Shown here one piece after another: positions 1-6,391 of a stretch of 8,262 nt of DNA. The stretch is taken from positions 1 to 8,262 of the forward strand of contig JAISIB010000062.1 in NCBI GenBank assembly GCA_031262265.1. The letters run 5' to 3'. The position numbers and the translations under genes are program-made. Source of the stretch: Prevotellaceae bacterium. GTDB taxonomy: Bacteria; Bacteroidota; Bacteroidia; Bacteroidales; Bacteroidaceae. The notes beneath the pieces were generated by a model. It was not told the DNA's origin and ran no database searches. It saw only the letters and a list, made by a program, of their open reading frames with translations. Position 1 is the first letter of the stretch; every line of letters begins with the position of its first letter.

Positions 1-229
1 ACATACCGCCCTTTTTACCCGGCGCATACTCATACGTAAGTGCCGTGTTCTCAATAACGAGCATCCGGTTGCGATTCACCTCGGGATACACGGGCGCAAT
101 CTTGATGTAAAATATCATCGTGAGCACCATCGTGACGGTAATGGCAAGTCCCGTACCGATAATATACACGGTACTGAACACTTTGTTCTGTTTGAGCAGT
201 CGCCACGCCTGCTTAAAATATGCTTTCAT
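1..229 (-). CDS. ABC transporter permease, type A (A3), N-terminal fragment cut by window edge
   Basis: The frame opens with ATG at 229-227 and stays open for 76 codons to the left edge, so only the N-terminus is visible. It begins MKAYFKQAWRLLKQN, which matches the KQAW start of the two complete type A permeases in this window. A hydrophobic helix follows at about residues 18-42, then a segment with VYPEVNRNRM that parallels the APExNRDR segment of A1 and A2. This is the usual N-terminus of the MacB periplasmic-core/FtsX-like permease family: one inner-membrane helix leading into a large periplasmic domain. The first helix differs clearly from A1/A2 (STVYIIGTG instead of LTFISIVGTA), so A3 is a more distant paralogue. 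It follows the TolC-like gene by 94 bp in the same direction. There is no Shine-Dalgarno before the ATG. The type assignment is inferred from the N-terminus only. Confidence 0.85.
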   Translation of the reverse strand, partial: MKAYFKQAWRLLKQNKVFSTVYIIGTGLAITVTMVLTMIFYIKIAPVYPEVNRNRMLVIENTALTYEYAPGKKGGM

Positions 230-323
230 TCGTATTCGTTTTATTTTCAAGGTAACTTATGTTTTTCCCCCGCTTTGATATTTTCATAACTTACGGGGAT
301 CTTTTCATCACAAAGCCGCTCTT
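230..323 (-). promoter_or_regulatory. spacer between tolC-like gene and A3, with a direct repeat of TAACTTAYG
   Basis: This 94-bp spacer holds two direct copies of TAACTTAYG on the plus strand, at 253-261 and 287-295. On the transcribed (minus) strand they read CRTAAGTTA. The same core occurs in the other two long spacers of the cluster, but there in the opposite orientation. On the minus strand a TTTG lies 17 nt before the first-transcribed copy, TAAGTTAT. This faintly resembles the Bacteroides TTTG / TAnnTTTG promoter, but the spacing is short and the match poor, so I do not call a promoter. No convincing terminator hairpin follows the tolC-like gene. Confidence 0.3.
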
Positions 324-1799
324 TTATATATCCAGAATATCTTCGAAATCGGCCTCTAACGGCGTGTGAGCCGCGAAGTCCCATAGTGTCAGGCTGCGCA
401 CTTGATAATAGTAGCTCCAATAGGCATACATTTCGCTAATATACTGCTGGCGCGCGTTGTCTTTGGCCGTCTGCGCATCATTCAGTTCCAACGTACTGAT
501 TTGTCCGATCATAAAAGTCGCCACGTTGGTGTCGTAACGCTTTTGTGCGATCTTGTCCGCCTCTTCGGCTATCTCCAATTGCTGCGCCTGATTGTTGAAA
601 TTCTCCACCAGCAGGAAAATATTCTGGTTGAAGTTGATTTGCTCCTGACGGATGCGCGACATCGTCACGTCCCGATTGCTCTCGGCCACTTTCACCTGTC
701 CCTTGCGCTTGCCCCAGTCCAATATCGGCAGCGAAACGCCCACCTGCACGATAGAATTGTCGCGCAAGCCCCGATATGCCGAGCGGAAGGTGTCGTCCTG
801 CCCCGTGTAGCCGACGGACGCCGTCAAGTTGATGCTGCGCAAGTTGCCTTTCGCCGTAGCTACCGCGTAGTCGGCCTCCAATTGCCGGCGGCGTATGTTT
901 TGGGCGAAGGAATTACGCTCCAACGCCTTGCTTAGCACGTCTTGATACTCGATCAATATATCCGGCAACGCGGCGGGCACCACCGGCACGATGGTCGTTT
1001 CTTCCGACAACTGCAAAAACGCCCGCAACTGGAACATGTTTGCGTTCAAGTTGCTTTCCGCGCTGGTCAACGTCGCTTTGGCTTGCAACGCCGTCAGTCT
1101 CAATTGCAACAAGTCGTTCTCCGAGATTTGCCCCATCTGTCGTTTGGCTTGCGCCACCTCGTACAAACGATCGGCATTCCGTAAGTTAAGCTGCGCTGTC
1201 TCCAAGTTCTCTTGCGACAAAAGCAGGTTGAAGAAATATCCGATGGTCGATAGAGTCACCGTCTCCGTCGCGCTGACAAAAGCCGCCTTGGCTTCGGCAT
1301 AGCGCACGGGTTCGATGCGGCGATTCCACTTCCATGTGTTCACGCCGAAGATAGGTTGCGTCAGTTGCAAGCTGATCGGCACGGACATAAACTGCTTGTA
1401 GCCGTTATCTCCCAACTGGTTGAACAGGTCTAACGACGAGTTGAGCGACAGCCGCCCGCCCGTGAACCAGATATTCTGGCTCACGGAAAGCTGTCCATAG
1501 AGTTCGAGCGAGTTGCTACGCACGAACGTGTACGAACCGTCGGCATTCTGATAACTGTTGAACGAGCGATTGTAATAAGGAAGCGTCCCGCCCAAACTTA
1601 CTTCGGGCAACAGGTTGGCACGGAACGTGCGATATTCCCAATAAGCGGTTTTCAGCTCGTTAAGTGCCACGGCGGCGTCCACCGATTGCCTGCGCGCCAA
1701 CGCGATCGCATCGGAAAGCGTCAGCCGCATCTCGGCTTGTGCGTGTACGGCCAGCGATATGCAAAGCAACGTACCCGTTATAAATATTCTATACTTCAT
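324..1799 (-). CDS. TolC-family outer-membrane efflux protein
   Basis: Predicted outer-membrane exit duct of a type I or tripartite transporter, 491 residues, a usual length for the family. The N-terminus MKYRIFITGTLLCISLAVHA is a signal peptide with likely cleavage after AQA (about residue 22). The Cys at 13 is preceded by Leu-Leu and does not make a lipobox. Two outer-membrane-efflux repeats are visible. Each has a strand-rich stretch (about 68-155 and 322-365, the latter containing PILDWGKRKGQV, typical of the family) followed by long Gln/Ala/Leu-rich helices (about 165-262 and 370-465). I chose the ATG at 1799 because it puts a charged n-region directly before the hydrophobic core. An in-frame ATG at 1823 overlaps the stop of the upstream permease by 8 bp and would add eight residues; it is a credible alternative. 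The gene lies 16 bp after permease B2, so it is very probably co-transcribed with the ATPase and permeases. No periplasmic adaptor gene is in the window. Confidence 0.93.
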   Translation of the reverse strand: MKYRIFITGTLLCISLAVHAQAEMRLTLSDAIALARRQSVDAAVALNELKTAYWEYRTFRANLLPEVSLGGTLPYYNRSFNSYQNADGSYTFVRSNSLELYGQLSVSQNIWFTGGRLSLNSSLDLFNQLGDNGYKQFMSVPISLQLTQPIFGVNTWKWNRRIEPVRYAEAKAAFVSATETVTLSTIGYFFNLLLSQENLETAQLNLRNADRLYEVAQAKRQMGQISENDLLQLRLTALQAKATLTSAESNLNANMFQLRAFLQLSEETTIVPVVPAALPDILIEYQDVLSKALERNSFAQNIRRRQLEADYAVATAKGNLRSINLTASVGYTGQDDTFRSAYRGLRDNSIVQVGVSLPILDWGKRKGQVKVAESNRDVTMSRIRQEQINFNQNIFLLVENFNNQAQQLEIAEEADKIAQKRYDTNVATFMIGQISTLELNDAQTAKDNARQQYISEMYAYWSYYYQVRSLTLWDFAAHTPLEADFEDILDI

Positions 1800-1815
1800 A
1801 TAGTTATTTTTCAAG

Positions 1816-3060
1816 TTATTCATCGTGCAAAGCATCGGCCGGCTGCGTCTTCATGGCTTGGCTCGCCGGATACGCGATAGCTCCGATGATCATAAGAGCC
1901 ATCAAAAGCAGCGTCAGCGACGTACCTATCACGAAACGACTACCGCCCCACTCCATTTGCCACGCCCCTACGAGATCGGCATACCCGATATTGAAGCATA
2001 TCAATAAGGCCGGCAACGCGGACAAACCGAGCAAAAGTAATCCTTCGCCTATCAAATTGTTATAAAGTTGTCGCCGCGAAGAACCCAGAGCCATGCGCAG
2101 ACCCAATTCTCCTCGCCTCTGTTGCGTACGATACCAGAACGTGCCGATTACTCCCAAGAATATGTTCACCAGCAAGAAGGCCATGATGAAAACGCGGTTC
2201 TTCAAGGCATTTATCCGGCCTAACATGTAACTTTCCCGTATATCATCGAACGACCGCACGCTTTCGATATAACAATTACCAACGTTGATACGCGGAGACT
2301 CCCGTAGCAAACGTTTCGCATAACCCGCCGGCGTACCCGCTTTGACGCGCAAATAGAATTCTATAAAGGACATTTGGGAAGCAGGTAAGGAAGCCAGATT
2401 GCTTTCGGGGAACAAACGGAGAAAATACGTGTCTCCTATGGAGAAATCATCGTAGCGTACCTGCCGCGTGACGGCAGCTACCGAATAGAGCTGCGTCGTA
2501 TCGCCTCCGACGTAAAAGCCTTGTCCCAACAAGTTCTTACCGTCGGGATACCGCTCCGGCCAGAGATTTTCGGAAACGATGAGCTTATCCTCCTCCAATG
2601 CTTCGACAAGCGACTGATACCCGCTCCCGTCGATGTTTTCGTAGCGGAAAATACGAAAGAAATCAGGCGAAACGTTCCTAACATGCACGCTCCACCGCAC
2701 GGAATCCTGTGCCAGTTGACTAAAGCTATTCGATCCGTTGTACGGAAAGGCATTTAGCCCGTAGCCGACGGCTTCTACTTCCGGTTCGCGACGCAGACGT
2801 TCCACGATGTCTACCGCATCTTGCCCCGTCATACGTTCTCCGTCCGGACGGAAAGTCGGATTGTCCGCCGTCTTTACGCTTATTTGTACGAGGTAAGTAT
2901 CTTCTATATCGAAACCAAGTGGCTGCACCCACGTATGTACGTTGACGTACGTCCAATCGACTACGACCCAGAGCGCAACAAACACCAATAATAACTCCGC
3001 CCAAAGCCATGTGTTGGTTTTGCGCTCGTTCCATATTTGCTTAAATAGTATTCGTATCAT
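1816..3060 (-). CDS. ABC transporter permease, FtsX/MacB-like, type B (B2)
   Basis: Inner-membrane permease of 414 residues. It opens MIRILFKQIWNERKTN, followed by a Trp-rich helix at about 19-39 and a large periplasmic domain at about 40-285. The C-terminal FtsX-like part has helices near 288-309, 336-358 and 376-398. Between the first two of these lies the cytoplasmic loop RTQQRRGELGLRMALGSSRR (311-330), which in this family is expected to contact the ATPase. The tail is PADALHDE. Residues 281-414 match B1 ungapped at 97 of 134 positions by hand count, and 35 of the first 40 residues are identical, while the periplasmic part is much more diverged. The start lies 3 bp after the stop of A2 with no Shine-Dalgarno, suggesting translational coupling and an A2-B2 partnership. 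The stop overlaps an alternative ATG of the tolC-like gene. The transported substrate is unknown. Confidence 0.93.
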   Translation of the reverse strand: MIRILFKQIWNERKTNTWLWAELLLVFVALWVVVDWTYVNVHTWVQPLGFDIEDTYLVQISVKTADNPTFRPDGERMTGQDAVDIVERLRREPEVEAVGYGLNAFPYNGSNSFSQLAQDSVRWSVHVRNVSPDFFRIFRYENIDGSGYQSLVEALEEDKLIVSENLWPERYPDGKNLLGQGFYVGGDTTQLYSVAAVTRQVRYDDFSIGDTYFLRLFPESNLASLPASQMSFIEFYLRVKAGTPAGYAKRLLRESPRINVGNCYIESVRSFDDIRESYMLGRINALKNRVFIMAFLLVNIFLGVIGTFWYRTQQRRGELGLRMALGSSRRQLYNNLIGEGLLLLGLSALPALLICFNIGYADLVGAWQMEWGGSRFVIGTSLTLLLMALMIIGAIAYPASQAMKTQPADALHDE

Positions 3061-3063
3061 AAC

Positions 3064-4326
3064 TCAGGCATTTAGTGCATGAACGATATTGAGTCGTGCC
3101 GCCCGCCACGCAGGAACGCCCGCACTAAGCAGGTTCAGGAACAGACAGAACAAGAAAGCGATCACAAAGACCATCGGGTCGAACAGCATCGCCATAGATA
3201 GTGTATTATTGTTCAGGTTGCCGAACAGCATCGTGCCCAACGTGAACAGACCGACGTAAGATAGCAACAAACCGACGGCGCCTCCGATAATCGTAAGCAA
3301 GAGACTTTCCGTTAAGATCTGAGCTAACATTTCGCTCCGTTTAGCGCCGAATGCCCGACGAACCCCGATCTCGGGATAACGCTTGCGCATACGCGAAAGG
3401 GTTAAGCCCGAAAGATTGATAGCCGGTACCAAAAGCAACAAGGCCACGACGATAGCGAACTGCCAATAGATGCGCGACATATTCGGCGTGTAGTTCGCTC
3501 CCAAACGATTGTTGGAAACGATTTTTGTATCCGGCTGGCCGCGAAAGAATACGTCCATCTCTTCGGATTTGAGTAGCTCGTTGTATTTCAGACACAGCTG
3601 ATCGAATTCTGCGCGTATGGCCGGAAAATCCGACTTGTCGCGCGCCAACAAAAGAACGCTGAACATTCCCATAACGTGACTCGCCCAGTCCGATTCAATC
3701 AATATAGTAGAATTATACGGCACCCAAATCTGCGCATAGGCCACGTCCGTCAGTTTAGATACGTCTTTCACCACACCGACGACGGTGTATTCTTTCAGAG
3801 AAATCTCGATTTGCCGCCCGACGACGTCCGTCGTACCGTACAACTGCCGCGCCACCGTCTCCGTCACGACGACGCGCGATTGACCGGCTTCGCTTTCGCC
3901 GGCATTGAACGGCGCGCCGTGCACGAACGTGTAGTCCATCGCCTTAAAGAACTTATCGTCTACCGCCCGACAGTCCACGTTGGTCAGTTCGCCGCCCGGC
4001 ACGGCAACCAGTACACTCGTCGTTTGTACGCCGTACACGCCTACTATCTCGGGCGTCTGCATTTGATTGAATATCTCCTTAATGGTGCGCGTACCTATCG
4101 GGCCGTTGGAGTTACCGCCGCCGCTAAATTTCACAGACATCCATTTGACGTAGAGCAGCCGGTCGCGATTGCTCTCCGGCGCGTACGGTTCTACGGTAAC
4201 ACGCTGCGCCAGCACCATCGCCATAATCATAGCGATGGCCAGCGCAGTGCCTACGATAGAGATAAACGTCAGTAACCGGTTTTCACCGAGTTGTCGCCAA
4301 GCTTGCTTGATATATAATGAAAACAT
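3064..4326 (-). CDS. ABC transporter permease, FtsX/MacB-like, type A (A2)
   Basis: Inner-membrane permease of 420 residues with four predicted helices: about 18-40, then a periplasmic MacB-core-like domain to about 285, then 288-310, 338-360 and 383-405. The cytoplasmic loop after the second helix carries RKRYPEIGVRRAFGAKR (314-330), the family's conserved R-x-E-[IL]-G-[VL]-R-[RK]-A-x-G signature that contacts the nucleotide-binding subunit. It is closest to A1 in this window: the two align end to end without gaps with about 251 of 420 identical residues (my count). Residues 301-330 are nearly invariant and 101-120 nearly unrelated. The gene starts 18 bp after the ATPase gene and has a strong AAGGAG ribosome-binding site, unlike its neighbours. 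It is followed after 3 bp by B2. By analogy with LolC/LolE, A2 and B2 may form a heterodimer served by the adjacent ATPase; that is inference. Confidence 0.94.
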   Translation of the reverse strand: MFSLYIKQAWRQLGENRLLTFISIVGTALAIAMIMAMVLAQRVTVEPYAPESNRDRLLYVKWMSVKFSGGGNSNGPIGTRTIKEIFNQMQTPEIVGVYGVQTTSVLVAVPGGELTNVDCRAVDDKFFKAMDYTFVHGAPFNAGESEAGQSRVVVTETVARQLYGTTDVVGRQIEISLKEYTVVGVVKDVSKLTDVAYAQIWVPYNSTILIESDWASHVMGMFSVLLLARDKSDFPAIRAEFDQLCLKYNELLKSEEMDVFFRGQPDTKIVSNNRLGANYTPNMSRIYWQFAIVVALLLLVPAINLSGLTLSRMRKRYPEIGVRRAFGAKRSEMLAQILTESLLLTIIGGAVGLLLSYVGLFTLGTMLFGNLNNNTLSMAMLFDPMVFVIAFLFCLFLNLLSAGVPAWRAARLNIVHALNA

Positions 4327-4333
4327 TCTCCGT

Positions 4334-4339
4334 CTCCTT
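4334..4339 (-). promoter_or_regulatory. Shine-Dalgarno AAGGAG for permease A2
   Basis: On the minus strand AAGGAG lies 7 nt before the ATG at 4326, inside the 18-bp gap after the ATPase stop codon. It is the only canonical ribosome-binding site I find before any start in this window. It supports the ATG at 4326 as the true start and suggests that A2 initiates independently and strongly within the operon. Confidence 0.7.
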
Positions 4340-4344
4340 CTCGC

Positions 4345-5010
4345 TTAACCGATTTGTCGTCCGTCGAAGAAGCGTACCGTGCGACTTGTCTGCCTCGCTT
4401 GCGCCTCGTTGTGCGTCACCATGACGATCGTGCGACCGTCTTCTTTGTTCAACGTATGCAACAATTCCATCACTTCCGCTCCCATCTTGGAATCCAAGTT
4501 TCCGGTAGGCTCATCCGCCAGCAGCACGTGCGGGTTGCCTATGATGGCGCGGGCGATGGCTACGCGCTGACACTGTCCGCCGCTGAGCTGCGTCGGAAAA
4601 TGGCGCATGCGGTGGCTCAACCCGACGCGTTCGAGCATCTCTTTGGCCAGACGCGTACGCTCGCCGCTACGCGTACCGCGATAGAGCAAGGGCAATTCTA
4701 CGTTGTCGAGTACGTTGAGTGAATTGATCAGGTGAAACGACTGAAACACGAAGCCCAACGTCTCATTTCTGAACTCGGCCAGCTCCTTATCCGTCATCTC
4801 GCTCGTGTCCGTACCGTTGATGCTGACGCGACCGGTGGTCGGCGTGTCGAGCAGGCCGATGATGTTCAGCAGCGTCGACTTGCCGCAGCCCGAAGGACCC
4901 ATGACGGACAGAAATTCTCCTCGTTGTACTTCCATGTTTACGTTTTCCAGTGCCATGGTCTCAATTTCGCTCGTGCGATAAATCTTGCTCAAATCTTCAA
5001 TCTTAATCAT
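4345..5010 (-). CDS. ABC transporter ATP-binding protein, LolD/MacB-like
   Basis: Cytoplasmic ATPase of 221 residues, the normal size for a stand-alone LolD-type subunit. All ABC motifs are present in order: Walker A GPSGCGKST (38-46), Q-loop Gln90 in FVFQSFHL, signature LSGGQ (142-146) continuing as CQRVAIARA, Walker B VLLADEP with Asp166 and Glu167, D-loop NLDS (171-174) and H-loop His200 in MVTHN. The residue after LSGGQ is Cys147, where Gln is common in MacB/LolD relatives; this should not affect catalysis. The ATG at 5010 is the first start in the frame with a full N-terminal beta strand (MIKIEDLSKIY). It follows a 118-bp AT-rich spacer without a Shine-Dalgarno. As the only ATPase gene in the window, placed between permease pairs A1-B1 and A2-B2, it may energise both; this is inferred from position. 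The class of proteins moved by relatives includes lipoproteins, antibiotics and peptides. Confidence 0.96.
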   Translation of the reverse strand: MIKIEDLSKIYRTSEIETMALENVNMEVQRGEFLSVMGPSGCGKSTLLNIIGLLDTPTTGRVSINGTDTSEMTDKELAEFRNETLGFVFQSFHLINSLNVLDNVELPLLYRGTRSGERTRLAKEMLERVGLSHRMRHFPTQLSGGQCQRVAIARAIIGNPHVLLADEPTGNLDSKMGAEVMELLHTLNKEDGRTIVMVTHNEAQARQTSRTVRFFDGRQIG

Positions 5011-5058
5011 AATCGTAAAATTTTAAGGGTTTATAAATTTAATTCTCTTTGTTATTGT

Positions 5059-5084
5059 ATTATCTTCGTAAGTTATCGTATTAT
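5059..5084 (-). repeat. shared spacer repeat, copy in B1-ATPase spacer
   Basis: On the plus strand, positions 5066-5084 read TCGTAAGTTATCGTATTAT, identical over 19 bases to 7691-7709 in the B0-A1 spacer. The 18-mer 5059-5076 also matches 7726-7743 at 16 positions. On the transcribed strand the region is a quasi-periodic run of GATAA units. It may be a regulator-binding site or the remains of an ancestral spacer duplicated with the permease genes. No good Bacteroides-type promoter (TTTG then TAnnTTTG) is visible in the rest of this spacer; TAAATTTA at 5034-5041 is the closest -7-like element and lacks an upstream TTTG. Confidence 0.5.
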
Positions 5085-5088
5085 CGAG

Positions 5089-5110
5089 GCCGCTTATTTT
5101 ACTTAGCGGC
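5089..5110 (-). other. small inverted repeat (hairpin) after permease B1
   Basis: GCCGCT at 5089-5094 and AGCGGC at 5105-5110 are perfect inverted repeats around a 10-nt AT-rich loop, starting 18 bp past the B1 stop codon. In the B1 transcript the hairpin is not followed by a U-run, so it is a poor Rho-independent terminator for this operon. The T-rich tract lies on the other side, as for a plus-strand transcript, but no plus-strand gene is supported. It could be an mRNA-stabilising or partial attenuation structure between B1 and the ATPase gene. Six base pairs is short, so chance is possible. Confidence 0.35.
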
Positions 5111-5128
5111 TTTGTTATTTTCATGGCT

Positions 5129-6385
5129 CTACTCGTCGTGTAGCGCATCTGCGGGCTTGATTTTCATAGCTTGATGCGCGGGATACCAAATAGCCCCGAG
5201 TATCATCGCCGCCAAGAGTGCAAACGTCAGCAGCGAGTCGACGGCAAAGCGGGAAACGCCCCAAGGCAACTGATTCGCGCCCAATAAATCGGCTACGCCG
5301 ATATTAAAACATACCAACAAAGCCGGAACGGCGGCCAACGTCAGCAGCAACAATCCCTCGCCGGCCAGCGCGGCATTCAACCCGCGACGCGAAGCTCCCA
5401 ACGCCATACGCAGACCCAACTCACCGCGTCGCTGCTGCGTACGATACCAGAACGTGCCGACCACGCCGAGGAATATATTTATCAGCAGAAAGGCCATTAT
5501 GAAAATACGATTCTTCATGGCATTCATATCATCCAATAGATAGTTATCGCGGATCCCTTCAAAAGATTCGATGGCCTTGATATATACGTTTCCGACGTTG
5601 TAATCGGGAGATTCTTGGAGCATGCGCTCCGCAAAACCGGCTTTCGTACCGTCCTTTACGCGCAAACAAATATGCAACATCGGTACGTTGTTCTCACTAA
5701 ACGTAGCCACGACCGATTCGGAAAGGTTCGCGATGGCTGCATATCGGTTGTTTGCATCAAAATCATGGTAGCGTACCACGTTCGTAACGGCCGCTACGGT
5801 AAACAACTGCGTCGTATCGGGGCTTATATAAAAGCCTTGTCCCAACAAGTCCTTGCCATCGGGATAGCGAGCGTCCCAGAAATTGGAAGAAACGATGAGC
5901 TTCCCCCACTCGTGTACGTTCGTCAACGACTCACTCGGGCTGCCGTCGATATTTTCATAGCGGAAGACGCGGAAAAAGTCGGGAGATACCTGACGCACAT
6001 GCCGACTAAATACGATCGTGTCTTGCTGCGGCATAAAATACTGCCAACTATTGCCGCCGCAGTACGGGTAAGAGTTCAGCGAATAGGAAACGCACTCCAC
6101 CTCCGGATGTCTGCGCAGCCGATCCAACACGTCCAACAAATCTTGCCCGTCCGAGCGCGTCTCCGTATCCGAGCGGTAGCCCACACTTCCGGCCGTTAGC
6201 ACGTCCATCTCCACCAAATACGTATTTTCTATGTCGAAACCGAGCGGTTTGCACCACGTGGAGACGTTGACGTACGTCCAGTCTACCACCACCCACAACG
6301 CCACGAACACCAGCAACAACTCTGCCCAAAGCCAAGCGTTGGTTTTGCGCTCATTCCATATCTGTATTAAAATCATTCGTATCAT
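5129..6385 (-). CDS. ABC transporter permease, FtsX/MacB-like, type B (B1)
   Basis: Inner-membrane permease of 418 residues, paralogous to B2. It starts MIRMILIQIWNERKTN with a Trp-rich first helix (about 19-39). A large periplasmic domain follows to about 288, then helices near 292-313, 340-362 and 381-401. The ATPase-facing loop is RTQQRRGELGLRMALGASRR (315-334) and the tail is PADALHDE, the same as in B2. The periplasmic part contains segments shared with B2 such as VSPDFFR(V/I)FRYENIDGS and LLGQGFY, but the intervening loops differ and change length. B1 alone has cysteines at 45, 98, 109 and 240 outside the predicted helices, which could form periplasmic disulfides. The gene begins 6 bp after the A1 stop without a Shine-Dalgarno, consistent with coupling to A1, and is separated from the ATPase gene by 118 bp. 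Its function is assigned by family; the substrate is unknown. Confidence 0.93.
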   Translation of the reverse strand: MIRMILIQIWNERKTNAWLWAELLLVFVALWVVVDWTYVNVSTWCKPLGFDIENTYLVEMDVLTAGSVGYRSDTETRSDGQDLLDVLDRLRRHPEVECVSYSLNSYPYCGGNSWQYFMPQQDTIVFSRHVRQVSPDFFRVFRYENIDGSPSESLTNVHEWGKLIVSSNFWDARYPDGKDLLGQGFYISPDTTQLFTVAAVTNVVRYHDFDANNRYAAIANLSESVVATFSENNVPMLHICLRVKDGTKAGFAERMLQESPDYNVGNVYIKAIESFEGIRDNYLLDDMNAMKNRIFIMAFLLINIFLGVVGTFWYRTQQRRGELGLRMALGASRRGLNAALAGEGLLLLTLAAVPALLVCFNIGVADLLGANQLPWGVSRFAVDSLLTFALLAAMILGAIWYPAHQAMKIKPADALHDE

Positions 6386-6391
6386 AAGTCA

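Noticed and set aside
402..935. Plus-strand open frame of about 177 codons
   Set aside because: It is antisense to the C-terminal half of the tolC-like gene, with no signal, domain or start context of its own.
1800..1835. Longer tolC-like start at 1835
   Set aside because: It would add MLCTMNNLKNNY before the signal peptide and overlap B2 by 20 bp. The ATG at 1799 (or possibly 1823) gives a better signal sequence.
2944..2953. Palindrome GACGTACGTC, repeated at 6269-6278
   Set aside because: Both copies encode the conserved WTYVN segment of the B-type permeases; protein conservation explains the repeat.
3676..4275. Plus-strand open frame of about 199 codons
   Set aside because: It lies entirely opposite permease A2, has an Arg/His-rich composition without recognisable motifs, and A2 is strongly conserved with A1. 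It is a shadow of the codon pattern.
5011..5128. Sigma-54 promoter (TGGC-N-TTGC) or Bacteroides sigma promoter in the spacers
   Set aside because: I read the three long spacers on the minus strand and found neither a sigma-54 type element nor a TTTG / TAnnTTTG pair with acceptable spacing.
5615..6199. Plus-strand open frame of about 194 codons
   Set aside because: It is antisense to the periplasmic part of B1, shows no family features, and the opposite-strand gene is well supported.
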